Origin: Flavobacteriaceae bacterium
GTDB lineage: Bacteria > Bacteroidota > Bacteroidia > Flavobacteriales > Flavobacteriaceae
Assembly (NCBI GenBank): GCA_014238425.1
Contig: JABABD010000034.1
Span: 1 to 52,668, forward strand
Direction: 5' to 3'
DNA length: 52,668 nt
Under the pieces are notes generated by a model that worked only from the letters and a program-made list of their open reading frames with translations, made no database searches and had not been told where the DNA came from. Both the position numbers and the translations under genes were made by a program. Positions 35,201 through 47,695 of the stretch are shown piece by piece (positions within the stretch are counted from its first letter, which is position 1; every line of letters begins with the position of its first letter).

Positions 35201-38200
35201 GCTGGGACAGATCCAACAGATACTGGAAATGATGGTTCAGATGATTATGTGAATTTAGACAGTGATGGTGATGGTTGTTCAGATGCTAACGAAGCATATA
35301 ATGATGCTAATGCAGATGGCGGAGATACTGGTATTTATGGTACAGATCCAGCGACAGTAGGACCTAACGGTTTGGTGTCTGGAGCAGCTTATAATACAGG
35401 AGTGGTAACTGCTGTTACTGATGGCCTGGATGCACTTTGTAGTCCACCAATTGATACAGATGGCGATGGCATTCCAGATAATGTAGATATAGACGATGAT
35501 AATGACGGAATTCTTGATATTGTAGAATCGGGTGGTAATGAGCCTGATGGCGATGAAGATGGCGATGGTATTCCTAACTGGATGGATGACACCGATGATG
35601 GTACTGGAGACGGAAGCACAACAGATTATACAGATACGAACGCAGACGGTATACCTGACGTATATGATACTGATGGTGATGGCGTACCGAATCATTTAGA
35701 TTTGGATGCCGACAATGACGGTATTTATGATGTGGTAGAAGGCGGAAATGGAGCTCTTGATGGTGATGATGACGGAATAATAGATGGTGTTCCAGCCGAT
35801 TTCGGTACAAATGGACTTTATGACCCCATTGAAGACACAGCAGATAGCGGTAATTTAACGACACCAACGACCGATTCAGATAATGATGGTATAGTAGATT
35901 CTAACGAACTAGATGCAGATAATGACGGTTGTTTCGATGTGACTGAAGCTGGATTTATAGATGATAACGATGATGGTATATTAGGAGATACTCCAGTAAC
36001 AGTGGATGTTGACGGCGTTGTGACCTCAGGAACTGGTTATACTACACCAAACGAAACAAATACAGGTACCGCAGATTATACAGATGTTTTAATTAATCCA
36101 TGCGCAAGCTTAAGTGTTACCAAATCTAGTGATTCCATTACCGATTCTAATGGTAATGGAATTACGGATGCGGGCGATGTCATTAATTACTCGTTTACGG
36201 TAATCAACACAGGAACTGTAGACCTTACAGGAATAAGTGTCACCGATGCTTTGGCAACGATCATTCCAGCAACCACTATTGATTTGATAGCAGGAGCCAG
36301 TGATACGACAACGTATACAGCCACTTATACAATATTGCAAGCTGATATTGATGCAGCTGGTTTTACCAATGTAGCAATAGCATCGGGTACAGCACAAGGT
36401 GGAGGAACGGTTACTGATACCTCCGATGACCCAAACAACACAACAGATGTAGATGGAGATCCAGGTGATCCAACTGATGATGACGGTGAGCCAGATGACC
36501 CAACAGTCACTGATCTGTCACAACCACTATTAGATATCACTAAAACCTCTAGTTTGGTAGATACCAATGGTAATGGGATTACCGATGTTGGAGATACAAT
36601 ACTATACACCTTTGTAGTCACTAATATAGGTAATGTTGACCTTACTGGCATAAGTGTCACGGATGCCTTGGCGACAGTCACTCCAGCAACGACCATCGAT
36701 TTAGTTGCAGGAGCTAGTGATAGTACGACGTATACGGCAACGTATGTGATTATAGCAACAGATATTACTAACGGCAGCTTCACCAATACAGCAGTAGCGA
36801 GTGCACCAGACCCAACGAATCCAGGAGGCACAGTTACCGATGATTCTGATGACCCGAACGATACGACAGATGTGGATCCGAATAATGATGGTAGTCCAGA
36901 TGACCCAACGGTAACTGATTTGTCGCAACCTCTGTTGGATATCACGAAGACATCTAGTTTAGTGGATACCAACGGTAATGGTATCACCGATGTTGGAGAT
37001 ACAATAAACTATACATTCATCATAACCAATACAGGTAATGTTGACCTTACCGGCATCAGTGTTACAGATGCTTTGGTAACAGTGACTCCAGCAACCACCA
37101 TAGATTTAGTGGCAGGCGCGAGTGATAGTACGACGTATACAGCAACATATGTCATCACAGCGACAGATATTACTAACGGAAGCTTCACGAATACAGCGGT
37201 AGCGAGTGCACCAGATCCAACGAATCCAGGAGGCACAGTTACCGATGATTCAGATGACCCGAACGATACTACAGATGTGGACCCAAATAATGATGGCAGT
37301 CCAGATGACCCAACAGTCACTGATCTGTCACAACCCTTATTGGATATCACTAAAACCTCTAGTTTAGTGGATACCAATGGTAATGGGATTACCGATGTTG
37401 GAGATACAATACTATACACCTTTGTAGTCACTAATACAGGTAATGTTGACCTTACTGGCATAAGTGTCACGGATGCCTTGGCGACAGTCACTCCAGCAAC
37501 GACCATCGATTTAGTTGCAGGAGCTAGTGATAGTACGACGTATACGGCAACTTATGTGATTATAGCAACAGATATTACTAACGGCAGCTTCACCAATACA
37601 GCAGTAGCGAGTGCACCAGACCCAACGAATCCAGGAGGCACAGTTACCGATGATTCTGATGATCCGAACGATACTACAGATGTGGACCCAAATAATGATG
37701 GCAGTCCAGATGATCCAACAGTGACGGATCTTTCGCAGCCATTATTGGATATTACGAAAACAGCAATGGTGGTAGATACCAACGCAAATGGAATGACAGA
37801 TGCTGGTGATACAATTAATTATACGTTTATAATAACAAATACGGGTAATGTCGACCTAACGGGAATTTCCGTAACTGACCCCAATGTTACAGTTAGCCCA
37901 ATAACGACAATTGATTTAATAGCTGGGGCTAGTGATAATAGTACATACACTGCGGTGTATGTACTTACACTGGCAGATGTAGATGCTGGTGGATTCACCA
38001 ATCAAGCTACAGCGAGTGCACCAGATCCAACGAATCCAGGAGATACGGTTACTGATGACTCTGATGATCCAAACGATCCTACGGATGTAGATCCAAATAA
38101 TGATGGTAGTCCAGATGACCCTACAGTTACCACAATAACTCCTGATCCTGATATTAGTATTACTAAAACGGGGTTTTTCAATGATGAGAGCGGAGATGGT

Positions 38201-41200
38201 AATGCTCAAGTGGGAGAGACGATTAGTTATACTTTCAATGTAACCAACACAGGTAATGTATCCTTGACAGGAATAACAATTACGGATCCATTGGTGACTA
38301 TTATTGGTGGACCTATCAACCTTGCTTCAGGAGCCAATGACAATGTAACATTTACTGCGACTTACGTTATTACTCAAGCAGACATTGATGCAGGAAGTGT
38401 AACGAATACGGCTACTGCTAATGGTGATGATCCTAATGGTACCAATGTTAAAGATAATTCTGATGATCCAAATAACCCTACAGATGATGATCCAGATGGC
38501 GATGGCGATCCAGATGATCCAACGGTAACTATTTTGGGACAAGATCCTGATATTAGTGTTACAAAGGTTGCTACATTAAACGATACAAATGGTAATGGTT
38601 TCCCAGATGTAGGTGAGATGATAAACTATGTGTTTGAAGTGACCAATACAGGGAATACAACGTTAACAGGTATTACCATTGTAGATGCTTTGGTAACTGT
38701 ATTAGGTGGTCCAATTGACTTAGATCCTAGTACTAGTAATACAGCTGCATTCACGGCTTCATATGTAATTACTCAAATTGATATTGATAACGGAAGTTTC
38801 TCAAATACAGCTACAGTTAGTGGTAATGATCCAGATGGTAATCCGATAACTGATGTTTCAGATGACCCAAATGACCCTACAAATGATGATCCAGATGGCG
38901 ATGGCGACCCAGATGATCCAACGGTAACGGCTTTAGATGCTAATCCAGAGTTACGTATTTTCAAGACTGGTGTATTTATTGATGTCAATGCAGATGGCTT
39001 AGCTCAAGTTGGAGAAACGATCCAATACACTTTTGATGTAACAAATACAGGAAATGTGACTATTACTGGTATTACAGTAATTGATCCAATTGTGCCAGTT
39101 ATTGGAGGCCCAATCGATTTGGCTCCAGGACAAACAGATAGCGCTACGTTTACAGCTACATATGTTTTAACTCAAGCAGATATTGACGCTGGAAATGTTA
39201 CTAATGTAGCCACAGCAGAAGGGAATGACCCATCTGGAAATCCTGTAACCGACGATTCTGATGATCCAATAACGACAGATCCAGATGATCCAACAGTGAC
39301 AACATTGGCTCGTGACCCAAAAATATCACTATTTAAGACAGCGGTATTTAATGACGAAAATGGTGATGGTATTCCTCAAGCGGGAGAAACCGTAAGTTAT
39401 ACGTTTGATATAAGGAATACAGGCAACGTTACCTTGACCAATGTTACCATAACGGATCCGTTAATTACTGTTAATGGTGGGCCATTAGCAACAATGGCGC
39501 CAGGAACTGTTGATGACACGACATTCACAGGGACTTATATCATCACTCAAGCAGATATTGATGCAGAGAATATTACAAATACTGCAACAGCAACAGCTGA
39601 AGATACAGATGGTGGCATTGTTACAGATATTAGTGATTTCTCAGATGATCCAGACAACCCAGTAAACGAGGATTTAAATGGCGATGGCGATCCTGATGAC
39701 CCAACTGTTACAGATTTATCAGGTAATCCTATAATTAGCTTAACTAAAGCATCAATATTTAACGATACAAATGGCGATGGATTAACACAAGCTGGGGAAA
39801 CAATTAGTTATGTCTTTGTTGTGACGAATACAGGTAACCAAACAGTTACAAATATTTTAATTACAGATCCAAATGTCACTGTATCTGGTGGTCCGATAGA
39901 TTTAACTCCAGGAACTAGTGATAATACAACATTCACGGCATTATATGTTATAACACAAGCAGATATAGACAATGGTAGTGTTATAAATGTAGCGACTGCT
40001 GCAGGTGAAGACCCTAATGGAGACCCTGTAACAGATGATTCTGATGATCCAAATAATCCGACAGATTCTGATAGTAATGGAGATGGAGACCCAGATGACC
40101 CTACAGATACAGTTTTACCAAATAACGCAGATATAGCGCTATTGAAAACGTCAACTTTCAATGATGAAAATGGCGATGGTATTCCGCAAGTAGGCGAAAC
40201 GATTACCTATAATTTTGAAGTATCAAATACAGGTAATGTAACACTTACAGATGTGTCTATTACAGATCCTAATGTTACGGTGTCTGGCGGTCCTATTGAT
40301 TTGGCTCCAGGTGCAACAAATACATCAACATTTTTTGCGAACTATACCATTACACAAGCAGATCTTGACTCTGGTAGCATTACGAATTCTGCAACAGTTA
40401 TAGGTGATGACCCTAATGGAGACCCTGTAACAGATGATTCAGATGATCCTAATGATCCAACAGATGACGACCCTGATAATGATGGTGATCCAGATGATCC
40501 TACAGTAACTACACTCACTAGTGATCCTGAGATTACATTGAATAAGATAGGAACCTTTAATGATGCAAATGGCGATGGTATTGCTCAAGTAGGTGAAACA
40601 ATTACATATGCATTCGAGGTCATTAATACGGGTAATGTAACTATTACTGGTATCACTGTTACAGATCCTTTAGTAACTGTAGTAGGCGGCCCAATTGACC
40701 TTGCTTCGGGTGAGAGTGACAACACAACATTTACGGCAACGTATACATTAACATTAGCAGATGTAAATGCTGGAACAGTAACAAATCAAGCAACAGCAAA
40801 CGGACAAGACCCTAGTGGTAACCCTGTAACAGATGATTCAGACGATCCAACAACAATAGACCCTGATGATCCAACAGATACTCCATTAACGCAAAGCCCA
40901 GAATTAAGTCTTACGAAAACAAGTGTATTTAACGACGAAAATGGAGATGGCGTATTCCAAGCTGGTGAGACCTTGTCTTATGTGTTCGATATACGTAATA
41001 CAGGAAACGTAACAATTTCTAATATTACAATTACGGATCCATTAGTAACTGTTTTAGGTGGGCCTATTGATTTGGATCCAGGTGAGAATGATGACACTAG
41101 CTTTACGGCAACGTATGTCATAACTCAAGCTGATATTGATAACGGTAGTATTACTAATTCTGCTACAGCTACAGGTGAAGATCCTGATAGTAACCCAGTA

Positions 41201-44200
41201 ACGGATGATTCAGATGATCCAAATGATACGACAAATACGGACGATAACGGAGATGGTGATCCTGATGATGATACAGTGACGACTATAGATCAAGTTGATA
41301 GTATGTCAATTACTAAAGCGAGTACATCTTCTGGATTTACAATGGTAGGAGATATTATTACGTATGATTTAGTTGTTACCAATACAGGTAATACAACACT
41401 ATCTAATATTATCATCACTGACGCTAATGCAACAATCACGGGAGGTTCACCAATAGCAATCTTGACTCCTGGAGCAACAGCAAATGCAACGGCAGAACAC
41501 GTAATTATACAAGCAGATATAGATGCTGGCAGTGTGGTTAATACAGCTGTAGCAGATGGAGAGGATCCTGATGGAAACCCTATAACTGATAATTCTGATG
41601 ATCCTAATGACCCTGCAGATACCGATGATAATAATGATGGAGAACCAGATGACCCAACAGTTATAAATCTAGATTCTGACGGAGATGGCATTCCAGATGT
41701 TGTTGATCTTGATGATGACAATGATGGAATTACAGACCTTGAAGAACAAAATGGGGATCCATTATTGGATACTGATGGCGATGGTATTATTGATAGCCTA
41801 GATACAGATTCTGATGGAGATGGTGTGAATGATGTAGTAGAGGCTGGTCATGGAGAGTTGGATACTGACGGCGATGGTATGCTAGATGGTCCTGTAGGAA
41901 CAGATGGTATTCCAGATACTGTTCAAGATGATCCAGATAGTGGTGATGTAAATTACACACCACAAGATTCAGATGGAGATGGTGTTGATGACTTCCAAGA
42001 TGTGGATGATGATGGAGATGGTGTGAACACTATAGACGAAGGTTCTAATCCAGATGGAAATGGAGACCCAGCAGATGCTCAAGATTCAGATGGCGATGGT
42101 ATTCCTGATTATTTAGATCAAGATGATGATGGTGATAATATTCCAACAATCGATGAGAACCCTGATCCAGATGGTGATGGAGATCCTAATACAGGAGGTA
42201 CACAAGATTCAGATGGCGATGGTATTCCAGATTATCTAGATATGGATGATGATGGCGATGGAGTAGATACTGCAGAAGAAGACTATGATGGAGATGATGA
42301 CCCGCAAGATCAAGATTCAGATGGTGATGGTATACCAGATTACTTGGATACAGATGATGACAATGATGGTGTAGATACTTTATATGAAGGTCCTAATAAC
42401 GATGGCGATGGAGATCCAGATACAGGAGATACCTTGGATACTGATGGTGATGGCATTCCTGATTACTTAGATCAAGATGATGATGGTGATAATATTCCAA
42501 CAGCAGACGAGAATCCAGATCCAGATGGCGATGGAAATCCTAATACAGGAGGTACACAAGATTCAGATGGCGATGGTACCGCAGATTATCTAGACATGGA
42601 TGATGATGGCGATGGAGTGGATACTGTAGAAGAAGACTATGATGGAGATGATGACCCGCAAGATCAAGATTCAGATGGTGATGGTACACCAGATTATTTA
42701 GATACGGACGATGATGATGATGGTGTGGACACACTACATGAAGGTCCTAATGATGATGGCGATGGCGATCCAGATACAGGAGATACCTTGGATACTGATG
42801 GAGATGGCATTCCTGATTACTTAGATCAAGATGACGATGGTGATAATATTCCAACAGAAGACGAGAACCCAGATTCAGATGGTGATGGTAATCCTAACAC
42901 AGGCGATACGCAAGATTCAGATGGCGATGGCATTCCAGATTATCTAGACATGGATGATGATGGTGATGGTGTAGATACCGTTGAGGAAGATTATGATGGA
43001 GATGATGATCCGCAAGATCAAGATTCAGATGGTGATGGTGTTCCAGATTATTTGGATACGGACGATGACGATGATGGTGTAGATACTTTATATGAAGGTC
43101 CTAATGATGATGGTGATGGAGACCCAGATACTGGAGATACCCAAGACACAGACGGTGATGGCATTCCAGACTATCTAGATATCGATGATGACGGAGATGG
43201 GATCAATACAGAAGATGAGAATCCAGATCCAGATGGTGATGGCAATCCAGATGATGCCATCGATACTGATGGTGATGGTGATCCAGATTACTTGGATCTT
43301 GATGATCAAGATGGTGATGGTATTCCAGATATCACTGATATCGATGATGACAATGATGGTATACTAGATGTTGATGAAGGTAGTGATCCAAATGGCGATG
43401 GCCTTACAGATGATGCTATTGATACAGATGGTGATGGTATTCCTGATTACAGAGATATTGATTCTGATAACGATGGTATTCCTGATAATGTTGAAGGACA
43501 AAGTACAGACGATTATATACCACCAAGTGGAGAAGATACAGATGGTAATGGATTAGATGATGCATATGAAGACACACCTGGATCAGGAGAAGGTACTACA
43601 CCTGAAGACACCGATGGCGATGGTACGCCAGATTACTTGGATGAAGATTCTGATAATGATGGCGTGGATGATACAATTGAAGCTTTTGATTTAGATAATG
43701 ACGGCGAACCAGATATTATTCTTTCTGGAGATGATGAAGATATGGATGGATTAGATGATGCTTTTGAAGGTGACGATACTAATGATGGCTACGATGTAAA
43801 TGATGAACTCGATAATGGTAGTGACGACACTGAAAATAGTGATGGTACAGATGAGGTAGATTATCGAGATGAAGATGACGATAACGATGGTGTACTAACA
43901 GAAGATGAAATTGATCCAGATGGCGATGGTAACGGCCCAGATGATACTGATGGCGATGGTATTCCAGATTATTTAGACATAGATGATGATGGTGACGGTG
44001 TAGATACATCTGAAGAATTAGACCCAGATGGTGATGGCAGTGGACCAGATGACACTGATGGCGACGGTGATCCTGATTACTTGGATATTGATGATGATGG
44101 TGATGGCATCTTAACGGAGGACGAAAATTCAGATCCAAATGGCGATGGTGACCCAGAGGATTCATTTGATTCTGATGGTGATGGCGTTTCAGATTACCTA

Positions 44201-44533
44201 GAGCCAAATGAAGGTGATTCAAATGCCGAAGATGACCTAGAAGTATTCAATGTAGTGACACCAAACGATGATGGAGATCATGATGTATTCACGATACGGA
44301 ATATTGAATCATTCCCAGACAATCAGATGCGAATCTATAACCGATGGGGTGTTTTAGTCTACGAAACGAGAGGCTACGGTCAAAACGATAGATATTTCAG
44401 AGGTGAATCAGAAGGACGTGTTACGGTAAGACAGAAAGAACAGTTGCCAGTTGGTACTTACTATTATGTACTTGATTACAATGTCAGTGGAGTGACCAAG
44501 AACCGAGCAGGATACTTATACATTAACAGATAA
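32228..44533 (+). CDS. giant T9SS type B surface adhesin, 4101 aa
   Basis: The signal peptide ends YNVKA-Q (residue 37). Order: N-terminal module shared with the 661-4605 adhesin (about 38-185); an HYR-like region; thrombospondin type 3 calcium repeats ([19 protein letters not shown]); a domain of about 230 residues duplicated 1197 bp apart (about residues 312-535 and 711-930); more Asp-rich repeats to about 1290; fourteen DUF11/DUF7507-type repeats of about 133 residues (about 1291-3146; each ITKT...GDTI.YTF.VTNTGNV...TVTDL); a second long Asp-rich TSP3 block (about 3148-3998) with three 118-residue units; and the type B sorting domain (about 4003-4101, [13 protein letters not shown] to GYLYINR). 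Predicted cell-surface calcium-stiffened adhesin, SprB-like in genetic context (PorP/SprF gene next). No enzymatic domain seen. Confidence 0.93.
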   Translation: MKNFTLTLINSKSKILCSVFRLSIMGLLLFSSYNVKAQGPICGQAEVLCTPNTAFPAETAAADLGPLPVCGTAGVGPGFPVDPFLQSTPNPAFYTLQVVESGDMYLFINTAPALDVDFAIWGPFASPDTVANCAGGNFPPGIPIDCDYSTDPSEQIDVPGVIAGEVYILMIANFSGAATDITLSPNNNHGTNTATLGGPMAFDGTQTTSFTTDDTSVNLIISPPASDPNVTGVVFSGTGITDTVNGTFDPATAGIGVHTVTVMATSYLCAVMRTIDITVLAPPVDTDGDGVPDSVDLDDDNDGILDTEEGLCTPMPTGTWSGTNPGAGSNAPFSFTSSANGVNITASVTFSGAADNFGSNNTETFGPTNFWTSNAGALNGASAFLLDINWDGVPETGLTDIDLPGDDQGSGTFTITFDQPVVDPVLHIDRIGGSATSGPTIISNSLQLELTSAGTLSRLSGTDDFEVVGNFIQRAEDENLTVSGTEAAQPLLEGTAAGSVRIEGTHTSITFNWKGIGVEGFGGDALDIIIESCASRDTDGDGIPDYLDLDSDNDGIPDNIEAQSTAGYIPPNGDAGPGNNGVDSAYTGGLTPENTDGTDDPDYIDTDSDNEGGDDTTEAGITLANNDADDDGLDDNTDATADYSDVNGTFDDTQTDNFPDADGDVNSGGDVDWRDDTFDTPLTDTDNDGVADSVDLDDDNDGILDTEEGLCTPQPTGTWSGTNPGAGSNAPFSFASSANGVNITAAVTFSGAADNFGSNNTETFGVTNFWTSNAGPLNGASAFLLDINWDGVPEAGGTDIDLPGDDQGSGTFTITFDSPVVDPVLHLDRIGGNSGVISNSAQFELVSPGTLIRLSGTDDFEVIGNFIQKAPDVTLTATGTEAAQPLTEGTAAGSVRIVGTHTSITFNWKGVGVEGFGGDAIDVIIESCASRDTDGDGIPDYLDLDSDNDGIYDVIEAGGTASTTPGQEGRAADDDDNADNTGSNGIPTSAGAGTDPTDTGNDGSDDYVNLDSDGDGCSDANEAYNDANADGGDTGIYGTDPATVGPNGLVSGAAYNTGVVTAVTDGLDALCSPPIDTDGDGIPDNVDIDDDNDGILDIVESGGNEPDGDEDGDGIPNWMDDTDDGTGDGSTTDYTDTNADGIPDVYDTDGDGVPNHLDLDADNDGIYDVVEGGNGALDGDDDGIIDGVPADFGTNGLYDPIEDTADSGNLTTPTTDSDNDGIVDSNELDADNDGCFDVTEAGFIDDNDDGILGDTPVTVDVDGVVTSGTGYTTPNETNTGTADYTDVLINPCASLSVTKSSDSITDSNGNGITDAGDVINYSFTVINTGTVDLTGISVTDALATIIPATTIDLIAGASDTTTYTATYTILQADIDAAGFTNVAIASGTAQGGGTVTDTSDDPNNTTDVDGDPGDPTDDDGEPDDPTVTDLSQPLLDITKTSSLVDTNGNGITDVGDTILYTFVVTNIGNVDLTGISVTDALATVTPATTIDLVAGASDSTTYTATYVIIATDITNGSFTNTAVASAPDPTNPGGTVTDDSDDPNDTTDVDPNNDGSPDDPTVTDLSQPLLDITKTSSLVDTNGNGITDVGDTINYTFIITNTGNVDLTGISVTDALVTVTPATTIDLVAGASDSTTYTATYVITATDITNGSFTNTAVASAPDPTNPGGTVTDDSDDPNDTTDVDPNNDGSPDDPTVTDLSQPLLDITKTSSLVDTNGNGITDVGDTILYTFVVTNTGNVDLTGISVTDALATVTPATTIDLVAGASDSTTYTATYVIIATDITNGSFTNTAVASAPDPTNPGGTVTDDSDDPNDTTDVDPNNDGSPDDPTVTDLSQPLLDITKTAMVVDTNANGMTDAGDTINYTFIITNTGNVDLTGISVTDPNVTVSPITTIDLIAGASDNSTYTAVYVLTLADVDAGGFTNQATASAPDPTNPGDTVTDDSDDPNDPTDVDPNNDGSPDDPTVTTITPDPDISITKTGFFNDESGDGNAQVGETISYTFNVTNTGNVSLTGITITDPLVTIIGGPINLASGANDNVTFTATYVITQADIDAGSVTNTATANGDDPNGTNVKDNSDDPNNPTDDDPDGDGDPDDPTVTILGQDPDISVTKVATLNDTNGNGFPDVGEMINYVFEVTNTGNTTLTGITIVDALVTVLGGPIDLDPSTSNTAAFTASYVITQIDIDNGSFSNTATVSGNDPDGNPITDVSDDPNDPTNDDPDGDGDPDDPTVTALDANPELRIFKTGVFIDVNADGLAQVGETIQYTFDVTNTGNVTITGITVIDPIVPVIGGPIDLAPGQTDSATFTATYVLTQADIDAGNVTNVATAEGNDPSGNPVTDDSDDPITTDPDDPTVTTLARDPKISLFKTAVFNDENGDGIPQAGETVSYTFDIRNTGNVTLTNVTITDPLITVNGGPLATMAPGTVDDTTFTGTYIITQADIDAENITNTATATAEDTDGGIVTDISDFSDDPDNPVNEDLNGDGDPDDPTVTDLSGNPIISLTKASIFNDTNGDGLTQAGETISYVFVVTNTGNQTVTNILITDPNVTVSGGPIDLTPGTSDNTTFTALYVITQADIDNGSVINVATAAGEDPNGDPVTDDSDDPNNPTDSDSNGDGDPDDPTDTVLPNNADIALLKTSTFNDENGDGIPQVGETITYNFEVSNTGNVTLTDVSITDPNVTVSGGPIDLAPGATNTSTFFANYTITQADLDSGSITNSATVIGDDPNGDPVTDDSDDPNDPTDDDPDNDGDPDDPTVTTLTSDPEITLNKIGTFNDANGDGIAQVGETITYAFEVINTGNVTITGITVTDPLVTVVGGPIDLASGESDNTTFTATYTLTLADVNAGTVTNQATANGQDPSGNPVTDDSDDPTTIDPDDPTDTPLTQSPELSLTKTSVFNDENGDGVFQAGETLSYVFDIRNTGNVTISNITITDPLVTVLGGPIDLDPGENDDTSFTATYVITQADIDNGSITNSATATGEDPDSNPVTDDSDDPNDTTNTDDNGDGDPDDDTVTTIDQVDSMSITKASTSSGFTMVGDIITYDLVVTNTGNTTLSNIIITDANATITGGSPIAILTPGATANATAEHVIIQADIDAGSVVNTAVADGEDPDGNPITDNSDDPNDPADTDDNNDGEPDDPTVINLDSDGDGIPDVVDLDDDNDGITDLEEQNGDPLLDTDGDGIIDSLDTDSDGDGVNDVVEAGHGELDTDGDGMLDGPVGTDGIPDTVQDDPDSGDVNYTPQDSDGDGVDDFQDVDDDGDGVNTIDEGSNPDGNGDPADAQDSDGDGIPDYLDQDDDGDNIPTIDENPDPDGDGDPNTGGTQDSDGDGIPDYLDMDDDGDGVDTAEEDYDGDDDPQDQDSDGDGIPDYLDTDDDNDGVDTLYEGPNNDGDGDPDTGDTLDTDGDGIPDYLDQDDDGDNIPTADENPDPDGDGNPNTGGTQDSDGDGTADYLDMDDDGDGVDTVEEDYDGDDDPQDQDSDGDGTPDYLDTDDDDDGVDTLHEGPNDDGDGDPDTGDTLDTDGDGIPDYLDQDDDGDNIPTEDENPDSDGDGNPNTGDTQDSDGDGIPDYLDMDDDGDGVDTVEEDYDGDDDPQDQDSDGDGVPDYLDTDDDDDGVDTLYEGPNDDGDGDPDTGDTQDTDGDGIPDYLDIDDDGDGINTEDENPDPDGDGNPDDAIDTDGDGDPDYLDLDDQDGDGIPDITDIDDDNDGILDVDEGSDPNGDGLTDDAIDTDGDGIPDYRDIDSDNDGIPDNVEGQSTDDYIPPSGEDTDGNGLDDAYEDTPGSGEGTTPEDTDGDGTPDYLDEDSDNDGVDDTIEAFDLDNDGEPDIILSGDDEDMDGLDDAFEGDDTNDGYDVNDELDNGSDDTENSDGTDEVDYRDEDDDNDGVLTEDEIDPDGDGNGPDDTDGDGIPDYLDIDDDGDGVDTSEELDPDGDGSGPDDTDGDGDPDYLDIDDDGDGILTEDENSDPNGDGDPEDSFDSDGDGVSDYLEPNEGDSNAEDDLEVFNVVTPNDDGDHDVFTIRNIESFPDNQMRIYNRWGVLVYETRGYGQNDRYFRGESEGRVTVRQKEQLPVGTYYYVLDYNVSGVTKNRAGYLYINR
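33108..35075 (+). repeat. 1.2-kb duplicated module in the giant adhesin
   Basis: The block starting GCGTTGACCTTGATGATGAC at 33108 recurs at 34305, an offset of 1197 bp (399 codons). Each block holds one TSP3 segment and one domain with [33 protein letters not shown] and FNWKG(I/V)GVEGFGGDA. The copies are clearly diverged but alignable throughout. Confidence 0.85.
36100..41665 (+). repeat. array of fourteen DUF7507-type repeats
   Basis: Fourteen consecutive units of about 400 bp. Units 2 to 5 (36533, 36938, 37343, 37748) keep an exact 405-bp period and are close in DNA; later units are diverged. Units 2 and 4, offset by 810 bp, are nearly identical over more than 350 bp. The fourteenth is shortened at its start. 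Confidence 0.88.
42071..43132 (+). repeat. three 354-bp TSP3 super-repeats
   Basis: Units begin at 42071, 42425 and 42779, with a partial fourth at 43133. Each encodes 118 residues including [54 protein letters not shown] and EGPN(N/D)[10 protein letters not shown]. Extremely acidic and calcium-ligand rich. Confidence 0.88.
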
Positions 44534-44544
44534 ACCAATAACGA

Positions 44545-44568
44545 GGATGGGTTGGAAACGACCCATCC
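44545..44568 (+). promoter_or_regulatory. intercistronic hairpin between adhesin and porP-like gene
   Basis: GGATGGGT (44545-44552) pairs perfectly with ACCCATCC (44561-44568), loop TGGAAACG. No T-tract follows, so it is not a standard terminator; it may stabilise mRNA or mark a processing site between the very long adhesin message and the downstream genes. Confidence 0.5.
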
Positions 44569-44594
44569 CAATATTCAAAATAAAACAGAAAAAA

Positions 44595-45542
44595 ATGAAG
44601 CGAATATATACAATACTTATCGTTCTGGTTATGCTAACGACAGCTGAAATGTCGGCTCAGCAAGATGCACAATATACCCAATATATGTACAATACAGCGA
44701 GTTTCAACCCAGCTTACGCCGGTACGAGAGGCACGTTTAGCTTGGTTGGTTTACACAGGTCGCAATGGATTGGTCTAGATGGTGCTCCAAGAACACAGAC
44801 GTTAGGTTTTAATACTCCTGTTGGACCTTTAGAGCGTATAGGTCTTGGTTTATCTATTATTAATGATGATATCGGCCCAACACATGAAACGTATCTTAAT
44901 GTAGATGTTTCCTATATGATTCCTGTTTCAGAAAATGCAAAACTATCCTTGGGCATCAAAGCTGGCGGACATTTACTAGATGTTAATTTTAACGAACTTA
45001 ACAAATACACTCAAAATGATTTATTATTACAGAGTAATATAGATAATAAGTTCTCACCAATTGTCGGAGCAGGATTGTTTTATTATACTGATAAGTTTTA
45101 TTTAGGATATTCCATACCAAATTTTCTTGAGACGCAGCATTTTGATGAGTCTTCTAACTCGAATAATGCGGCATCTTATGTTTCAACAGAAAAGTTGCAT
45201 CACTACCTAATTACGGGATATGTTTTTGATTTAAGCGATAACATAAAGTTTAAACCAGCAGCTTTAGGTAAACTAGTAAATGGAGCGCCATTTCAAGTTG
45301 ATATATCAGCTAATATATTATTTAATGACAAGTTTTATTTAGGCGCAGCTTGGCGTTGGAGTGCTGCATTAAGTGGCATGGCTGGATTCCAGATCAGCGA
45401 CTCTATTTTGCTTGGTGTTGCCTATGACAGAGAAACAACAGAATTGGGGAAAACAAAATTTGACGATGGCTCATTTGAAGTCTTCTTAAGATACGAATTG
45501 TTTAATAAACAAGGCAAGCTCATTTCACCTAGATTCTTCTAA
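44595..45542 (+). CDS. PorP/SprF family T9SS-associated outer membrane protein
   Basis: 315 residues from the ATG at 44595 (MKRIYTILIVLVMLTTAEMSA-Q signal peptide). An ATG at 44547 would add 16 residues and sits inside the hairpin, so it is unlikely. The family N-terminus QDAQYTQYMYNTASFNPAYAGTRG is unmistakable, followed by HRSQWIGLDGAPRTQTLGFN and beta-barrel strands ending FEVFLRYELF. Known PorP/SprF proteins are needed for secretion or anchoring of a type B adhesin encoded beside them. It follows the giant adhesin and precedes an OmpA-like gene. Confidence 0.94.
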   Translation: MKRIYTILIVLVMLTTAEMSAQQDAQYTQYMYNTASFNPAYAGTRGTFSLVGLHRSQWIGLDGAPRTQTLGFNTPVGPLERIGLGLSIINDDIGPTHETYLNVDVSYMIPVSENAKLSLGIKAGGHLLDVNFNELNKYTQNDLLLQSNIDNKFSPIVGAGLFYYTDKFYLGYSIPNFLETQHFDESSNSNNAASYVSTEKLHHYLITGYVFDLSDNIKFKPAALGKLVNGAPFQVDISANILFNDKFYLGAAWRWSAALSGMAGFQISDSILLGVAYDRETTELGKTKFDDGSFEVFLRYELFNKQGKLISPRFF

Positions 45543-45563
45543 ATATTTAAACACAGTAACATT

Positions 45564-47495
45564 ATGAAAGTCATACAACATATAATAATCTTAATATTCT
45601 CTCTAGCTGTTACCACAAGTTTTGCGCAAGAGAAAAAAATAAAAAAGGCCTTAGAGAATTATGATAATTACGCCTACGCCAATGCTATAAAAAAATACGA
45701 GAAATTAATTGAGGATGGATTAGCTAGTGCTGAGGTGTATAAAAAATTAGGTAACGCTTATTATTTTAATGCGGATCTTAATAATTCTGTTAAACCTTAT
45801 AGCCAGCTAATTGCATTGAATGAAACCATAGAACCAGAATACTATTTCAGATATGCTCACGCGCTAAAATCTATAGAAGATTATGCTACTGCTGATAAAA
45901 TGATGAAACGCTTTGAAAGCCATAAAAAGAATGATATCAGAGCTAAGTTATTTGAAAATGCACCGACATATTTGCAAGACATTAAAGAGCATTATGGACG
46001 TTATAGTGTTGAAAATGCATTATTTAATTCTAAAAATTCTGATTTTGGACCTTCATACTATGGTGAAGATATTATCTTCTCTTCGGGTAGATCTGGTGGG
46101 AAGCCTCACTTGTGGAACAATAAACCATTCTTGAATCTCTTTATGGTCGAAAATACGGGTACTAGTCTTTCGGCATCTAAGTTTTCAAAAAAACTAAATA
46201 CTAAATATCATGAATCGACATCTGTTTTTACAAAAGATGGCAATACCATGTATTTTACAAGAAATAATTATTTCAATAAAAAATATAGGGAAGATTCGGA
46301 AGGCATCAACAAACTGAAAATATTCAGGACTATAAAAAATATAGATGGTAATTGGGAGGACGTAACAGAGTTGCCATTTAATAGTGATGAATATTCTGTT
46401 GCACATCCAGCATTAAGTCCAGATGAGAAAACTTTGTATTTTGCTTCAGATATGCCTGGAACGACAGGTGAATCTGATATATACATGGTATCTTTAAATG
46501 ATGATGGCTCCTTTGGAGAGCCAAGAAACCTAGGGGAAAAGATAAATACCGAAGCTCGTGAAACCTTCCCTTTCGTGAGTAAAGATGGGATGTTATATTT
46601 TGCATCGGATGGTCATTTAGGACTTGGTGGTTTAGATGTTTTTATGACCAATTTAACTGAGCCTGGAGACATTTATAACTTAGGAGAACCTCTTAATAGT
46701 CCAGCTGACGATTTTTCATTTATCATTGATAGCGATACCAAACAAGGCTACTTTGCTTCTAACAGAGATAAAGGTGTTGGTAGCGATGACATATACATGA
46801 TAAAAGAATTAAAGCCTTTAGATTTATCATGTAATACAATGGTAAATGGTAAAGTGGTTAATAAGAACACTGGAGATGCTATTGCCAATACTTCAATAAC
46901 CATATTTAATAGTGCAAATGGTGTCGTACATGAAGTAATGTCTGATGGTAATGGAAAGTTTAGCATTGAGATGGACTGCAGGAAAACGGAAACTTATAAA
47001 GCTATTGGAGAAAAAGAAGGATTTGAAAAAGATAGCAAATCTTTTGCATTGGATTCAAAAAAAACTGCTGTAGAGCTCTCTTTGAATCTTGAGCCAACGC
47101 CTCCTGTAGCTGCCGCTGTAGGAACAGATTTGTTTAAATTGTTGAACCTGAATCCTATTTATTTTGATTTTAATAAGTCATTTATACGTCCAGACGCCCA
47201 GATAGAATTAGCCAAGGTCATTGATTATATGAATGCATACCCTTCAGTAAAAATAGATGTGCGCTCGCATACAGATAGTCGTGGACGTGATGCTTATAAT
47301 TATAACTTATCCAATAAACGAAACAGGTCTACGATAGATCATATTATAGATCGAGGAGGTATTTCTAGAGATCGTGTAAGTGGTAACGGTTATGGAGAGA
47401 CAGAGATTATAAACAGATGTACTAATGGAGTCAAGTGTTCTGATGCAGAGCATGAGCAGAACAGAAGAAGTGAATTTATTGTTGTTTCTAATTAA
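45564..47495 (+). CDS. OmpA-family protein with TPR and PD40 repeats
   Basis: 643 residues with a signal peptide (IILIFSLAVTTSFA-Q). Residues about 25-130 are TPR-like helices (YANAIKKYEKLIEDG). Residues about 150-400 are WD40-like PD40 propeller repeats (PALSPDEKTLYFASDMPG, DGMLYFASDGHLGLGGLDVF). About 415-500 is a carboxypeptidase-regulatory-like beta domain. About 520-643 is the OmpA peptidoglycan-binding domain (PIYFDFNKSFIRPDAQIELA, SHTDSRGRDAYNYNLSNKR). It probably links an outer-membrane adhesin complex to the cell wall. Third gene of the adhesin operon and closed by a terminator. Confidence 0.93.
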   Translation: MKVIQHIIILIFSLAVTTSFAQEKKIKKALENYDNYAYANAIKKYEKLIEDGLASAEVYKKLGNAYYFNADLNNSVKPYSQLIALNETIEPEYYFRYAHALKSIEDYATADKMMKRFESHKKNDIRAKLFENAPTYLQDIKEHYGRYSVENALFNSKNSDFGPSYYGEDIIFSSGRSGGKPHLWNNKPFLNLFMVENTGTSLSASKFSKKLNTKYHESTSVFTKDGNTMYFTRNNYFNKKYREDSEGINKLKIFRTIKNIDGNWEDVTELPFNSDEYSVAHPALSPDEKTLYFASDMPGTTGESDIYMVSLNDDGSFGEPRNLGEKINTEARETFPFVSKDGMLYFASDGHLGLGGLDVFMTNLTEPGDIYNLGEPLNSPADDFSFIIDSDTKQGYFASNRDKGVGSDDIYMIKELKPLDLSCNTMVNGKVVNKNTGDAIANTSITIFNSANGVVHEVMSDGNGKFSIEMDCRKTETYKAIGEKEGFEKDSKSFALDSKKTAVELSLNLEPTPPVAAAVGTDLFKLLNLNPIYFDFNKSFIRPDAQIELAKVIDYMNAYPSVKIDVRSHTDSRGRDAYNYNLSNKRNRSTIDHIIDRGGISRDRVSGNGYGETEIINRCTNGVKCSDAEHEQNRRSEFIVVSN

Positions 47496-47538
47496 TATAA
47501 GTTTCGAGTAGAGTCAATTATATTAGAATAACAGTTGT

Positions 47539-47572
47539 GAAATGCCCTTTTTTGAAGGGCATTTCTATTTTT
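47539..47572 (+). terminator. terminator of the giant adhesin operon
   Basis: GAAATGCCCTT (47539-47549) pairs with AAGGGCATTTC (47555-47565), followed by TATTTTT. Confidence 0.9.
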
Positions 47573-47667
47573 AAAGCTTTGACCCTCTCTGATACTAATT
47601 GAAAGACTAATGCATAAACCTTACTTTCTGTAAGGCGAATCAGCGTAATACCTTGAAGTTGAATACC

Positions 47668-47675
47668 TAATTTTG
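47668..47675 (+). promoter_or_regulatory. -7 box for LytTR gene
   Basis: TAATTTTG matches TAnnTTTG, 20 bases before the GTG start at 47696. A small hairpin CCTTAC/GTAAGG lies upstream at 47619-47635. No TTG is at the usual distance. Confidence 0.4.
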
Positions 47676-47695
47676 ATAATGTAAAAGTTACCGAA

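Noticed and set aside
36325..36987. 220-codon minus-strand ORF opposite the giant adhesin, and similar antisense frames from 33025 to 44222
   Set aside because: They mirror the repetitive, stop-poor sense sequence and have low-complexity products; none has independent gene features.
36100..43140. Regular repeats considered as CRISPR
   Set aside because: The units are 354-405 bp, fully coding and in frame; there are no short repeats with unique spacers and no cas genes.
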